Below, piece after piece: positions 23,134 to 37,200 of a stretch of DNA of 64,000 nucleotides (position 1 is the stretch's first letter; each line of letters begins with the position of its first letter). The stretch is taken from contig JAMZAV010000155.1 in assembly GCA_024449915.1 (NCBI GenBank), positions 496,001 to 560,000 of the forward strand, written 5' to 3'. The notes under the pieces are model-generated. The model was not told the DNA's origin. It did no database searches and saw nothing but the letters and a program-made list of their open reading frames with translations. The position numbers and the translations under genes are program-made. Source of the DNA: Sweltsa coloradensis (lineage: Eukaryota; Arthropoda; Insecta; Plecoptera; Chloroperlidae).

Positions 23134-23169
23134 TTAGTACAAGAGAAAATAATTATTATAAAGTACTAC
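23134..23169 (-). CDS. FLOT1: Possible last coding exon of FLOT1 (alternative)
   Basis: After exon 9 ends in phase 0 at a GTATGT donor, a usable acceptor (TTTTTCCTTCCAG) precedes GTAGTACTTTAT and a TAA, which would add 11 residues and give 432 in total. The sequence does not resemble known flotillin C-termini. A competing model reads through the exon 9 donor to a stop at 23453, with an AATAAA at 23303-23308 just downstream. Neither is proved. Confidence 0.15.
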   Translation of the reverse strand, partial: VVLYNNYFLLY

Positions 23170-23302
23170 CTGGAAGGAAAAATAATAATTAGCAGCTAAA
23201 CCAAAAAAAGGTAAGGCCTATTCTATTATTGGACAACTTCTAGTCCCTATACACAAAATCAATTAACTTCTTCATGGATATCAAAGGGCCCATGCCCAGC
23301 AT

Positions 23303-23308
23303 TTTATT
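23303..23308 (-). terminator. Candidate polyadenylation signal AATAAA
   Basis: AATAAA on the minus strand lies about 145 nt downstream of the stop that would follow if exon 9 is read through its donor. It would suit that read-through form of FLOT1. AATAAA is common in AT-rich DNA. Confidence 0.25.
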
Positions 23309-23482
23309 ACAAACATATTTTTAGGTCGGCTAATTTGAAATGTTTTTTTCTCTCCTACACCGCATAATCGATCTATTTAAGCATGTCAAGTTTGTTGAAA
23401 GAAGATTCCACTGTTCACACAATATAAATTGTAAAATCAGCTGCCACAATAATTATAAAACTTGTATTAGCTTGCTACATAC

Positions 23483-23647
23483 CTTGAGAATGTCAACACC
23501 AGTCATACTCTTAACGATCTCGGGCATTTTGTTGACGATGGCTAGAACTTCGCTAGTCAACTTGGTTGCCCCAATTTCACCATTTCCACTAGACACCATT
23601 GTGATCTTCTTAGCTTGGGAGAGTGGAGCGGCTACCTCAGCAGCCAC
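23483..23647 (-). CDS. FLOT1: FLOT1 exon 9 (residues 367-421)
   Basis: Acceptor GGTAACAG, then 55 codons from [10 protein letters not shown] to MTGVDILK, ending at donor GTATGT in phase 0. It encodes the conserved C-terminal segment with [17 protein letters not shown]. Flotillins normally end within about ten residues of this point. Confidence 0.95.
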
Positions 23648-25193
23648 CTGTTACCATATTATGAAATTAAAACTTGCTTTACCAGCTGGTGATAGAATCT
23701 TTGCAATATGTTGGGCCACCTTTATGGTTAAAACTTACAACTAATGGAAGCAGCGAGGATAATGTGGTAAAGGAACGACAAACATTGCTCATATCAGGGA
23801 TAACTTTGATTAACTGGAAACCAGTTTCATCTGTTGTTAGTTCACTGTTTTAGCCCGTGTTTGTAGGGCTACTAATCATCACAAGACAAACAGCGTTGAT
23901 CAAATTGTCCAGGATCCTCCCTCCCTTCTGCTCTTACTAATGATTGTCATTTATTTATTTGCATTCTTACAATTTCATTACCTAACATTTTAGCATGTCA
24001 CACTATTCATAAGCCTTACGTATTAGTACACACATAATTATGTCATTACAACGTGTGATGTGAGTGTGAGTATTGAAAGTTGTCCGTCTATAAAACTAGG
24101 TATACAATATACAACAGTGCCCATCAGGAATGGAATGGTAGACAAAATTAATAGGTACAAATTAATTACATAAACAAATTTAGTAGCAAGCTGCAAGAGT
24201 GATGTAGATGACATAACAATCATGTACTGTAGTCTGTAGATAACATCCTCTGCTGTACCTGTATTCTTCCAAAAGGTTTATAACCTTAAGGAAGATAAAG
24301 TAGACATTCAAAGCAAAGTATGTATTGAACTGAACTGACCTTTGGCATCATCTCCAATAACATGTCTATCATAGCTGCATCCTTGTATTCCTTGAAGGCA
24401 TCTGCTTTCTTTGCCATTTGCTCGGCTTCAGCCTTGGCCTTAGCCTCGATGGCAAAAGCTTCGGCCTCGCCACGGACTCGGATTGCCTCAGCCTCGGCTT
24501 CTGCCTCCAACACTACACGGTTGCGATTGGCCTCGGCAATCTTCTCCAGCCTGTTAGTATTCACACAATTTTTTTTGACAACTTCAATACTCGCATGTCT
24601 ATATGACATGCATATGAGTGAACACTGTAGAAGGCTTACTTAAAATAAATAAATAAATATCACTTGATACAGGAGGTATTTACGTTATTACAGGCCACCA
24701 CCGGGAAATGGCTATATTCCTGTTTCGACCACTTTCAAAAGTTTGTTAAAACTTTAAATGCTCGAGTGTGTACGATGTAATATTGATGAAATAGCCCTAT
24801 GCTATGAGATTCTTTAACAAAAATTCAAATTTATAATGTAGTAATGGTCACACACTACTTCTTAAACTTGAAATTTTCATTGCCTATACTGTATTTGCAT
24901 AAATACGGTCGGCTTTAGATTTCAGGAAGTAATGTGTTGTAGTAAAGAGTAACAATGCAGAACTACCTACTTTACAAACAGCTTGGCAGAATTTTTATGT
25001 TTTGTAGCATAATGCAAGAAACTTACATCTCCATATTAGAGTTTCCACAATATTGACTGTAACAAAGCCTAGTCCTATGTACCTATACTTCTCTGCCTCT
25101 GCAGGCCGACGAACGGTCGCCTCCAGCTCTCGCTCCCGACGTTGGATCTCCTGATCTTGGACAGCGATCTCCTGCGATCGCTCCACCACCAGG

Positions 25194-25225
<32 letters not shown>

Positions 25226-28200
25226 GGTCTTAGCAGCTTGTAGCTCGTACGCCATCTCCGCCTCGGCTTTCTGTGTACGCGCACACACCACAACAACCGT
25301 TACGACTTACACGAGATAAATCGTATACAATTGTCAACTGCTCAAGTATATAAGGAGTTTATAGGAGAGTTAAATGCATATATCTAATTTTTTCCATTTG
25401 CATTGAGTAATAAATAGAATGTGTGATTGTGTGCATAACAATTAACAATACACAAAATAAGATGGATTAATTAAATTTTATATCATGGTTTATACCAAAT
25501 TTAGAACCTGTGCTCTGGATCAAGTAAGAGTAGGCCTACCTATGTAAGACATCAAGATTTTAGAAGATCCATAAACTAGAGGAGAAAACTCATAAAAGGT
25601 ACCTGAAAAATAGCATAACACCTTGATGGGCCCTAAATAGCAAACACACAATGGAAATGTTTTTTTTTAGTAGAACAATGATGCATAACAACAGCAAATA
25701 TTGTTAGTATGGACTATGGAGTAGTATGTTAGTAGTTAATGCCAGTCAAGGTAGTTAGTTATGTTGCTGGAGACTGCACTTGGTGTGTAAAATAAAACAT
25801 GTTCTATGTACCGGTAAATGTCAGGTGGAGGGAGGATTGGCCTACCTTGGTCTGAACCTCGACATCGTACGCAGCTTTCTTCAGCTCAAAGTCTCGTTGA
25901 GCCTTGGCGATCTCGATGTCGTTCAGGAATCTCGACGCCATTCTCTCCTCTTCGGCGATGGCTTCTCGGATCTGTGCATCGCGCCGAGCCTCTGCCTCGC
26001 CGATGCGAGCGTCGCGCTTCACCTCCGCAGTACGAGCCATACCCAGACTCTTCAGGTATCCCTGTAGCCGAGAACACAAGGGTTGTAACGCCTCAAGCAT
26101 GTGCAGACAGGCGAGAATATAAGTTAAATCTATAATATGTACAAAATGTTTACTATGTAAATATCTACAGGTCAATAAAAAAATTAAATGAAAAATATAT
26201 TTTTCCAAAAGAAAATCCTAGGCTATAGTAAATCCTAGTAAAAAAAAAAAAAAAAAAAAAAAAAAATTGGATTTTACACTCAACGTAATAATGATGGAAC
26301 TGTACAGTTTGAACAAATCTCAATGCTAACATGAACTATCTAATATGAAGAGATGGTCATGACAGTAGCTGTGCTTGTGCACACTGCATTCTTCTAGTAG
26401 GTAACCCTGCAGTGTACTAAGTTCAAGAATAAAATACACACTCCCGATTTGCAATACAAGGAAATGGCTAAGAATGAAGTACATAATTGGCTGAACAGTA
26501 AACTCAATAATATACTAGGTAATAGTAATTTTTTAAATGAAATTACAAGTACTGCATTTGATAAAAATGTCATTTGTCGACATTTACTACATAAAATAGA
26601 ATTTAAGTCTTTCAGTAACACCTTCATATTGCTACTAGGATGTCAACTAGGCCTACAAGTCAACTTTCCAAGAAATCTCTATCGTTTGAACAAAATCTCT
26701 ACTATTGATCAGAAGCCAGAGGTCATTACAAATTGCCATCGTATAACTTACGTATATTATTTTGAAAACTAATGGATGACTAAAAAAGATAGATAAGAAA
26801 ATACTTGGCAACAGATACATTACATTTGTTTATAAAATAATTTACGCACAGCCACCAGTGAACTGTGTTTTGTGTGTTGATAATGGGTTCTAGTCTAGGT
26901 AAAATAACATTTTTGGATGGGCTTAGTGTTAAATACTAAACAGTACCTAGTATGCCCACCATAAATTGTTGAAAAGAATAATTGCCAATTACTAAATAAA
27001 CTGGATTATGGCTGCTATAAATTGTAAATTATTACAGTCTGTTACACAGTCTATTATAGTCTGATATGTACAATGCCCCTTGTATGTTCAACACGGTCTA
27101 AGTGGTAAACAGGTAAACAATGAACACAAGTTATACAACATATTATTTACGTACTACTTACAGGTAAATAAATTCATAAATTCTGTAGAGTGTAGGGGTA
27201 TTCATAACTAATTAGTAATTATAAATTAAGTAGGCCTATAGTACTACACTAATATAGGTACGTATAATACTAGTCCACTTAGCCTTACCCAATGCTTAAC
27301 CTGTTGTCTGGTGTTTACGACTTAGGCTAGTCTAGTCCGCTAGTGGAAACGTTTTTGGTAGGTGACTACCTATGTAGTTGATTGTGATTGACATACAAAT
27401 ACTATAAAAAAATATATATCCAATTTTAAAATTAAGGATCACCAGTCATCATTAATACTAGACTAATGTAGTAGGCCTAGCCTATATAAACCTACTATGA
27501 AAAGTGAAAACCAAAAACTACCATTATTGCACTGGCAGTCGCGTCCGTACAAATTACCGAGTCTAACAGCAAGGAAATTTTAATAACATTAAGCAGATAA
27601 GACAAGGTGGTGGAGTAGGCTACACGTGCCAGGTGGATAGCGCTAAATGATTGCCGTCAACTAGTGATGACATCGGGTAGTAAATATTGGAGTCGACTCC
27701 GGAGCCTTGGGAACCGGGTAGGAGTCGACTCCCCGATCCGCAATATTTTTTTTTTTTTTTTTTAATTTTTGTATGCAAAAGTTATTTTTAGCCCACTACT
27801 CTAGTTAAATAAATAATAAATAAATTGTATGAGTCTACCCACTCAGTTATATAACTGATTTTCAGTGGGGTTGCACAACGCTGTCCGGCCATTCCCCCCC
27901 CCCCCGCTACGTATCACTAGCTTGCTTGTCTCTTTGCCCGGCCAAGACTCTCGCTGATTTGTTATGTTTACGTTTTGAGATAAGATAACGACTAACGAGA
28001 CAAGTGCAATCTAATTCAACTTATCATTAAAAAAAAAAAAAAATTAACCTGACATGGAGTCGACTCCAACAGGAGTCGGGTAGGAGTCGGGTACCCGAGT
28101 ACCCGATGTCATCCCTACCGTCAACATGACGAATGGAGCTAGTAGAGACAGAACCTGCCCTCAGCCTATAAAGGCAATTGTAAAAATTAAAAATTTGTTT

Positions 28201-31200
28201 TGGAACGCAGGTGGACTCACCTCACCACAAAAATGAAGATTGAACCCAAGAATAAAGATTTCGCGTTCGGTGGTTTCTTCCGCGAAAGTTTGATTATACT
28301 CCCTGATTTGCTGTTCCTGATTTTTGGCAAACCTCATATTCGTTTGAGTGGGATCGTCTAATAAATCAGTTTTTTTCTTTTCTTTTTTCTTTTTTAATGT
28401 TTTTTAATGTTTGTTTTTTTTTCTTTTTCTTTTCTTTTCTTTTCATTCTCCACCTTTTTTATATTTGATTCATTCATTAAATGGATATAATATCATTCAA
28501 TTTGTTACCAAAATTCTTGTGTTAAATGCATTGTTGGATGAGCGTAGCGAGCGAAGCGAAGATTCCATTTCACTACACTGGAGAAAAAAATCCGGAATGT
28601 TTTTTTTTCTTTTTTTTTCTGTATTTTTGGCTGTTTGTTAACACGATTCCGGCTAAACCGATACTCTGATTGCGATGAAATTTTATGGAGGCCTTCGAAA
28701 TCTCTGAACTTAGAACTGACACGTTTTTGAGCGCAACCGGAAAATTATTTCTCGTGAAAATCGCAATTTTACGATTTTTTTCGATTTTTAACAAAATTCT
28801 TCGATTTATAACACCTAGGCCTACATGCTTTGTTCGATTGTAATAATTTTTTCACAGCACCTTAATTTCATGAATTGATATATTCGAGTGAAATTTGAGC
28901 GTTATCGAAAGATAAATTTCTTTAAAAATTCGCAATTTTACGACTTTTTCCGATTTTTTAAATTTCTTAGGCTTATAGCACCTACATGCTTTATCCGATC
29001 ATAATGATTTTTTCACAGAACCTTAATTTTATGAATTAATACATTCTTGTGAAATTTGAGCACAATCGAATAATTATTTCTTATGAAAATCGAAATTTTA
29101 CGATTTTTTTCTTTTTTTAAATTACGATTAATTACCAAAATTAAAAATTAAAGTTTATTTTTTATTTAATTTAAATTAATTTAAAAAAAAATAATTTAGT
29201 AATGATTTTTTCACAGAACAACAGAAAATCCGCATAACACTTGGCAACTCAATACACCAATTACGCTCATCCAACAACGCGGCGGGACTTAAGCGTTTTC
29301 CTAGTTATTGTAATGCTACTATTTCAAATATTTACGAAAATGTAATTTATTGTTGTTTCTGCATCTATGTAATTAGATTTATTTAGTTGTCCTCCTTTGT
29401 AAATCAGTTTTTATAACTGAATAGGATAGACGTTAAATAAATAATAAATAAATAAATAATAAAGCAAAATAGGTAGGCCTACATAAGAGTTTTAAAAAAT
29501 CAAATGGGAATCCTGTCTCTATTGGATAACACGACAACACATGAAGGCCGAGTAGGCCGATTGGAGGCATATGAAAAGAAGAAGAAGACATTGACTTGGT
29601 TACTACTTCATCATTTCATTTTAATGTAGTACTATATACCCACAGTTTTGAGGATATTAATTATTAATAAACATTATGTAATTTATATTATTTTAAATTA
29701 AACACTAAATTAAAAAGGTGAAAGTTAATGAAAATACTGTATGCCCTAGCAAGCACACAAAAGAAATGTTTTATTGTGGTAAACAATGAGTCAGTGACAC
29801 ATTAAAATCAACAATAAATATTGTCAGGCACTTTGTTTTGTATGTCAGTCTATTAGATTGGAGAAGGGTTGACAGGTTGGGAAAGCAAAGAGAACATAAA
29901 TCCCAGCCTGAAGGGCTAGGGGCAACAAAACTTTTCACCTGCTGATGACAACTGCAGCACGTCAGTCTATTAGTTGAATTGCCGAAGACTGCAAGGCTTA
30001 AAATAAAACTGCAGTGGAGCTCCGCTAATTTGCCCTCCTGTAATTGTATTTTTTTTTGTATAGTTCGGGCCATTTCATCCGTTTTTTTTTTGTTTCGGGG
30101 CAATACCAGGACATAATTAGCGTGAATTAGAGGGCTCTACTGTATGTTATACGGAGTACAGACTAGTAATGACATTTGTGATGAAATCTAGTTCTATCTA
30201 CTATATCTGGATGCAACAAAGCTGTGTGATAAGTACAGTAATGTACCTATGTGAGGAAGGGCCTACCCTACTAAAAGGGCTTTGACATTGGTTGTTACTA
30301 GGGAAACGCCAAAGTCGTTGTTAGACGAGTAAGTGAGCCATGTGTTGAGTACCCGGTAACATTTCTTTTCTTCCCCTCACCTTAGGCCTCCCTATAGCCT
30401 ATCATAGGCTACAGTGGAGCATTTTGGCCTAAACTATGGCCTAAACTTTTACACAACTCCCGGACCAACAATCTACCATTAAGCAAGACCCGGCAGTCAC
30501 ACGGAATATTCAGTTGAAGACTGCCAACAACAGCAACCTCCGGCACAGTGATTTCCACCAATACCCTATTATTTATACGAATATAATTATCAAACTTAAA
30601 TGCAAATGTTCCCGGGTACCCACCACATGACTCGCTCACTTGTCTAACTACGACTTTGGCGTTTCCCTAGTCTAGTTGGCTAAAGCGCCCTTGTAGCCGA
30701 AATGTGGGAGACGTGGGTTCAATCCCCTGGTCGGGAAAGATTTTGTAATTTCTAGATTGTATTTAAAAAATAATTAAACATGTTTTGAAATGCATATAAC
30801 GCAGTGTAGTCCATCATCTGTGGCAATAGGGCCTACTATGGTAAACATAGCCAGTACGAAATACGTGAAAATATTGCAAGGTTTACTCAATCTACGAGCG
30901 GAATTTGGGGGTACCTTGACGTCCAACATTCGACAGACCTTGCATGGGCACGGCATTACACGGCCAGGCGAAAAACAAACAAAAAATATATTTCAAAATC
31001 TAAAACATTGTCGTTAAAATAATTTCTAAACATTGGAAGTCTATTTTTCAGTTTATCATTTCTTGTAGGTTTAAATCGCAATGAATCTTGCTGATTTTGT
31101 TAGCAGTTCTCAATAAACTTGTACCGGATGTCTGTTTAAAATTTCAGCGCAATCTGTTCAGCGATTCGGCTGATTTTCAACGTACACACACACACACACG

Positions 31201-34200
31201 CAGAAAAACAATTAGGGCCGTTTAAGTCGAATGGAAATCACTACGTTCGCTACGCTCACTCGTTCAATCAAGAAATGTTGCTAAAGTAAACAAAAAAGAG
31301 TGTTGCCACAAACTACAAAGTCATCTTACCAGCTTTAAAAATATTAAATACGTTCTTGAAAGTAAACTGTGCTGTCGGTCATGCTCATAGCTAGTAGTAA
31401 GTAACAACAATGTACTATTATTATGCACTATGTACTGCATGCTTAAATTATACCTCTTTCTAGCACAAGTATCTATTTAGCCTATACACACAATGCAGAT
31501 TAATATTTCAACATACCTTTGCACCCTTGAAGCATAACACAAAACCAATAAAAGATTAAAAAATATACCTGATGGAACTATTAGCATAGTTGGGTAGGAC
31601 TGATTCATTTACTAGATTATACTAGCAAACAAATTATTTTTTACGAAACTGATTAGGCACATATAGCTAGTGATTATGAAACTGCTTGCTCCTCAAGAGC
31701 ATTTTGTAAACTTATAAACTATAATATAAAACATTTCAGCGCTGATTGTTGAAATTATGTTATATGAATATAGCAATTAATAGTTACCCATAACGTAGAT
31801 GGAGTAGGAGGATTACTGGTACTGAACGTTTTAGAAACTATGGTAGAACAAATAGGGACAACTCGGATCTCATTAGATTGAATTGAAGATTTAATGTGAT
31901 GCCACCCTCTTGATACAACTCATGAATGCATGTTGCAACTCTAACATCAAGATGGTAGTCATGTAGAAAATACAATGTTTTGTGCATTAAAAAGTTGGTA
32001 GGCCTACATTCATTGAAGACAACTGGTAGCCGTGTTGCCAAACCTACTTGTAAGTTGTAACTCATCCGTGAGAGAACGCAGTACCGGTAACAAATAACCA
32101 ACAGGACACATTGCATGATGTGCTTACAATTAGAAGGGTTGAAGAATAGTTAACGTCAGCATTTCAATGCTACATCTCTAATTATGACTGTAAGAACGAT
32201 AGATATAGAGTAAACAATAGGACTATACAAAATCATGAAAAACCATTCCAAAGGTCAAGGGCGACTTGAAATGATATCAATGCAGTAAAAAATTAACAAA
32301 GATATAACATACCTAGATGACACAGATATCTAGAAATATTTTGGCATTGCAAGAGTATGAGAATACAGATGTAGTCTACATATTTATTATTTAAACAAAA
32401 CAAATAAGTAGTAAGTACATTAATTAATCAACAGAAACAAATAACAATAATAAATACTGAAGGATAGAATGACAAAAATGCAAAATCTCCATCCCAGTCT
32501 GGATTTGAAGTTCTAGCTGCTAAAGGATAGCTTCCACTTTCAGGCAACTTCAATTACAGGGATGGTCATCTTATTTAGTATCGGCCATCGAGTCAATATA
32601 AGTGAGTGAGATCAAGTAACGAGAGACGAGACAGTTTTATTTTATAAAACTTCTGTGTTTGTGAAACTACTGTAGGCCAACTAGAATCTCACCAGATTAG
32701 AACTCTGACCAATTTGCATATTATATTTTCATAAGTTCTAGGTTGGAGTCCAGCAGTACGATCTTTACTTTAGCATTTTGACATTCTATCCTTAACACTA
32801 TTCCATAATTCCATTACAGGTGGGAAAACTAACACCTCTCAATAATAATCATCAAATGATAGTGGAATAACTGGAGTAGGCCCTACTTAGGAACAGAGCC
32901 CAAGACAATACAGGCCTTAACACAGGGATGAGGGTGTGCAAGTAGACCAACTCAATTCTTCAAGATTTATTTAAGATTGAGATGAGCTTGAAGTGGAAAG
33001 AACCACCAACCAAGCAGCATCTACACAATGCAAGATATAGACTTTAAAATAGGCCTACAAATACTAAGACGATTTACATTTAAACATTTCAGAAGTGGAA
33101 CTTTTGTTGGCCTGCAGCTGTAGGCCTAATAACACGAAGAGATTAAGCTAGGCAATCAATACTAAAACATTAACCAGAGTTGAATGATTTTAAAATTTGT
33201 TGGGAATAACCAGTTCCTAACTTCATGGTGAGGTAAAATTTTCTTTGCTTCAGGGATAATTCATTCTTTCTTCTACTTATTGACATGTCAAACTGCTGCT
33301 AGTATTTTTCAATCCATGATTTTAATTATTTGCACAGGTTACACATCTCAGGATTTCACCTTTGACCATATGGTTTGAATATGAATACCGGTACCAATTA
33401 TTTATTTTCTTAACTAGGGCCTAGGTCTAGGCCCTACTTACCATTTTTTAAATTTTAAAACCAACTTATAGGCAAAGGGTTATTGAGAGGTGAACAAAAA
33501 GAAATAAAATGTAACAAACTGATGTGGAACAAGATGGATGAACCATAACTAAATAACAAGAGAATGGATAATGCAAAGATTAACAAATGTGTAAAGGTAA
33601 AGTAGGCCTACTCACCTCTTCATCCCGGATATCCTTGAGAGTGTACGAAACTACGGTGATGCCCATGTTAACAAGATCCGACGATGCTACCTCAAACACC
33701 TGCTTGCTGAACTTCTTGCGGTCTTTGTAGATTTCCTTAGAACAAAACAGATGATACAAATAAAAATTGTTTTTTAAGTAGGCCCATAGAGGTAGACCAA
33801 TCTTCATTCAAAATGATTTCCATGAGAAAGCCTAGTTTCATGGTGCAACCCTATAGAAAACATGCACAATAATAGGTTGTGAAGAAATTGGTTGAACAGT
33901 AGGTACCCTATAAAGCTAAGACTTGGGACTTTATCAATCACATAGTGTTGTGAATTAGGGTATTTTTACAATCAGCTACCTTTATTAATTATTAGATAAT
34001 TTTTAAATTTCCCATTTGACACTAAATTCATAATAACGTTTAAAAAAATCAGTTTTAAAAGTAGAATGTTCAGAGGACCACCAAGGTCGTTATCATTCAA
34101 CAATTTTGCCGAACTGTCCAGTAGACTTACATAATGACTAACCAAATTTAATAATAAAGGCACGCCATTACCTCTACAGTCATGCTTCCCATTATGGCAC

Positions 34201-37200
34201 GCTGATGCCCCTCCAAAGTGACCAAGGCAATGTGAAGAATCTCGCTGTCAGACTTGCCAAGGAACTGTTCGCACGCAGCCAACAGCATCTCTTCATTTTG
34301 ACCTTGAATCTTCACCTATAAGAAGGAACATAATTTGTAGGCTAGACTACAGAGGGCCACACAAACCTCATTACCAGTAGGCCTATTTAGCTTGTAATCT
34401 TGGAAGTTGTGCCATTATTATGTATATAAATAATAACTATAATAGGCCTAAACATTTCTTAACATTTTGCATGATACATGTATGACAAGCCTACCAGTAG
34501 GCTACCTGTCTGTGTGTGGCAAGTACCGGTACCTACTGAATACACAATGCATATCAAGAACAAAATTATAGGTATGCAATGATAGTATTTTTTTTCTTTT
34601 CATTTCAGGCTTGCAGTAGTTTAGCCTATGACTGTAAAGTATAGGTACAGCAGTGTTAGGTGCAACTGGTCATCAGCCATAATCAACAAGTGGATAAGAA
34701 AAAAATAATTAGCCTACCTGGGCATTAAAAGGGGTGAAAAGTGTCTGCAACTTACGTCACAACGTAAGTCTTCACTAGACAAATATGACCTTGACACTTC
34801 CGTAAGCACTCAAATTCAGATGTACAACGCTCTGGAAGAATATTGAAACGACATACGTGAATTCTAAAATGCACAAGATAGGCCTACAGATATTTTTATG
34901 CAGAAGAACATAGAACAAACAGAATTGCTTTATATAATAAACCCTACTATTCACCATTGTTAAGCGTAAAGTCAACGCGACGGGAGCAACCTCTTCTTTT
35001 TCCCGTTGTGTCGACTTTATGCGTAACAATGGTACGGTACCTACAGAAGGGTTTATACACACATCAATTCTGTTTGTTGCATGTTGTTCAGCATAAAAAT
35101 ATCTGTGTCTTGTGCATATTAAAATTCACGAATGACGTTTCAATTTTTCTCCAGAGTGCTTATGAGCGTGCCGTGTACATGTCTGTCTCGTGAACACTCT
35201 TTCAAGTCTAAAAGGCAGTCAAGAAATGAACTAAGGGTAGGATACCTGAGCAATTCCAGTGACCGAAATAGGAACTCCTTGACTCGTGTAGACAGTTGGG
35301 CTTTCCACTTGCAGAGTCATAGTGTTCAACGAAATTCTGGAAAACAAAACATTTTTAACATCTGAAATCAACTCGTGGCAAGATGCCCCAAAGAAAATCT
35401 AGGCTAATTTTAATGTCTGCGACATGCAGGGCTTTAAATTAACAGCAGACCAAGGCTGCCCAAAACACTTGCGGGCTACCTATCAGTTGCTTGTTCCAGG
35501 CCACCCAAAGGGACGTCTTAAAAATTCCACATAAAGTGAAACATGTGCTTGCAATACGCACTGCCTTCTATGCAATAGCTACCTTAGCCTAACCATGGAT
35601 CTAACTGAAATTGACAAATAAAATCTTTGTAGGTTGGCTTAGGCTACCTACCTGATAGTATAGAGATGCATAGCCACATAATGTTGTGCATGTGCATGCA
35701 TGCATGGTAGATTTAAAAATCTAATAATAATTTATTGCCCTAGATTTAAGCCCAGTAGAGCGCGCCCTGTTAACGTAGTATCGCGCGGCCTTTACCGCAT
35801 TTTTATTCGGGCTAAAACGATAGGATGACGTTTGATTACGAATAAAGGTAAGGTTTAATATATGAACAGCAAACCTGGTTATTTGCAATCAATACCACAT
35901 TCTAAAATCATCATAATCATAAACACAGAAAGTAGCAAACTACAAAATTAAAAAATGTTTGAAAAACCCTGTAGTTGCGTATTTTAGTATAACCAACATA
36001 TATACTTATGCAAACTGTAGTGAACGAATAATCAACCTAATAAAAATACATGGTCATCATAATAGTGATTGATATGCAATATTTTTGCCTCCCTAGTAGT
36101 CCGCAGTCGAAAAGACTCGAGCTAACGAACAGGACCTCTTATCTTAGAGAAGTTCTACAGAACACTGAATCCGTATTGCACACTGCTTCACAAATCATTT
36201 TGGGAAGGTAGCGGACTAGACAAGCACGCATGCGCCTGTACAAATACCAACTGTTGAAAAAAAAAGTCGGTCTAAAAGACCACACGCGACTACTCTCGGG
36301 TTAAGATATAACTCTAGTTTTAATTTAAATTCTAATTAGTACATAGTATTGTTCCTGTTTTATGTGTTGTCATGTTAATAACCAATATGTTATTTATGCA
36401 TTGCACAAACTATCATATTCTAACACTATATTGTATTGCAATTTGCACTTGTGGGACACCCGTCCCGTTGTCAATAAAGAATAAATAATAATAATAATAA
36501 TCTTCTCATTTAATCCTCTTTGCCGTTATTGTTATTGGACATTTGAGCATCAACCTTCAAGGACGCTCTATTACAGCCCGGGAATGAGGCCGGCAATGGG
36601 AATGGGAATATTGGCTAGCCTGGTAACTAGGCCTATAAGCTTAACGATAATGGGAAGCTATTTCCAGCCTATTGTAGAGCTGCCCTTAGTATAAAATAAG
36701 AGCTTTATGGCCTAGGACCTAAGGTGCTTTGCCTTGGCTATGGCCTGGCAAATTGGCAATGCATTAAACTCTTGATGATGGTGATTTTTGTTGAACGTCT
36801 CTATTAATGCACTGGTTATTCGAGATGATGAGTGGTGATAGATGATGATGAAGGATGGTTACAAAAAACGCACGCCTTAGGCGGGATTCCAGCCTAAATT
36901 CTCGTACAGCCACACGCTTCGGACCACCTAATCGTATGAGCCACCGCAGACGGCGTTTTGGCTCTTGAGCCTAAGTCTTTGTTTAGGTAGCTAGTCCTAT
37001 ATAAAGGTATAATTTGTAGGATAAATAGAATCCAGGGTCTGGGACTATAGGCCTATCCTAGGGATTTGTGTAGGGCCAAGGTACACACTCACCGCTGCAC
37101 GCACTGCACTTTCGGCCATACAAACGCACGACCTCCCGGCACCAATAATGGTTTTGTGTAACAGCATCCTGCGAAAAAATAATCATTACCGTAATTACAA

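Larger units (their letters stand above)
26062..33615 (-). other. FLOT1 intron 5 (about 7.5 kb)
   Basis: By far the longest intron of the gene. It holds poly-A and poly-T runs, a hAT-like element with a perfect 8-bp duplication, an inverted-end element, a LINE-like tail, a 373-bp MITE next to a tRNA-like block, and one unexplained exon-like segment at 28221-28337. Confidence 0.9.

Noticed and set aside
24362..24643. Ser/Ala-rich plus-strand frame of 93 codons
   Set aside because: Antisense shadow of FLOT1 exon 8; the minus strand has the conserved protein and splice sites.
25780..26135. Several long plus-strand frames and an extra minus-strand frame
   Set aside because: Shadows of FLOT1 exon 6 caused by its biased codon use.
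32558..32640. Another hAT left end (CAGGGATGGTCATC)
   Set aside because: No matching inverted end or 8-bp duplication was found; the same is true of TAGGGATGGTCAAAA near 5267.
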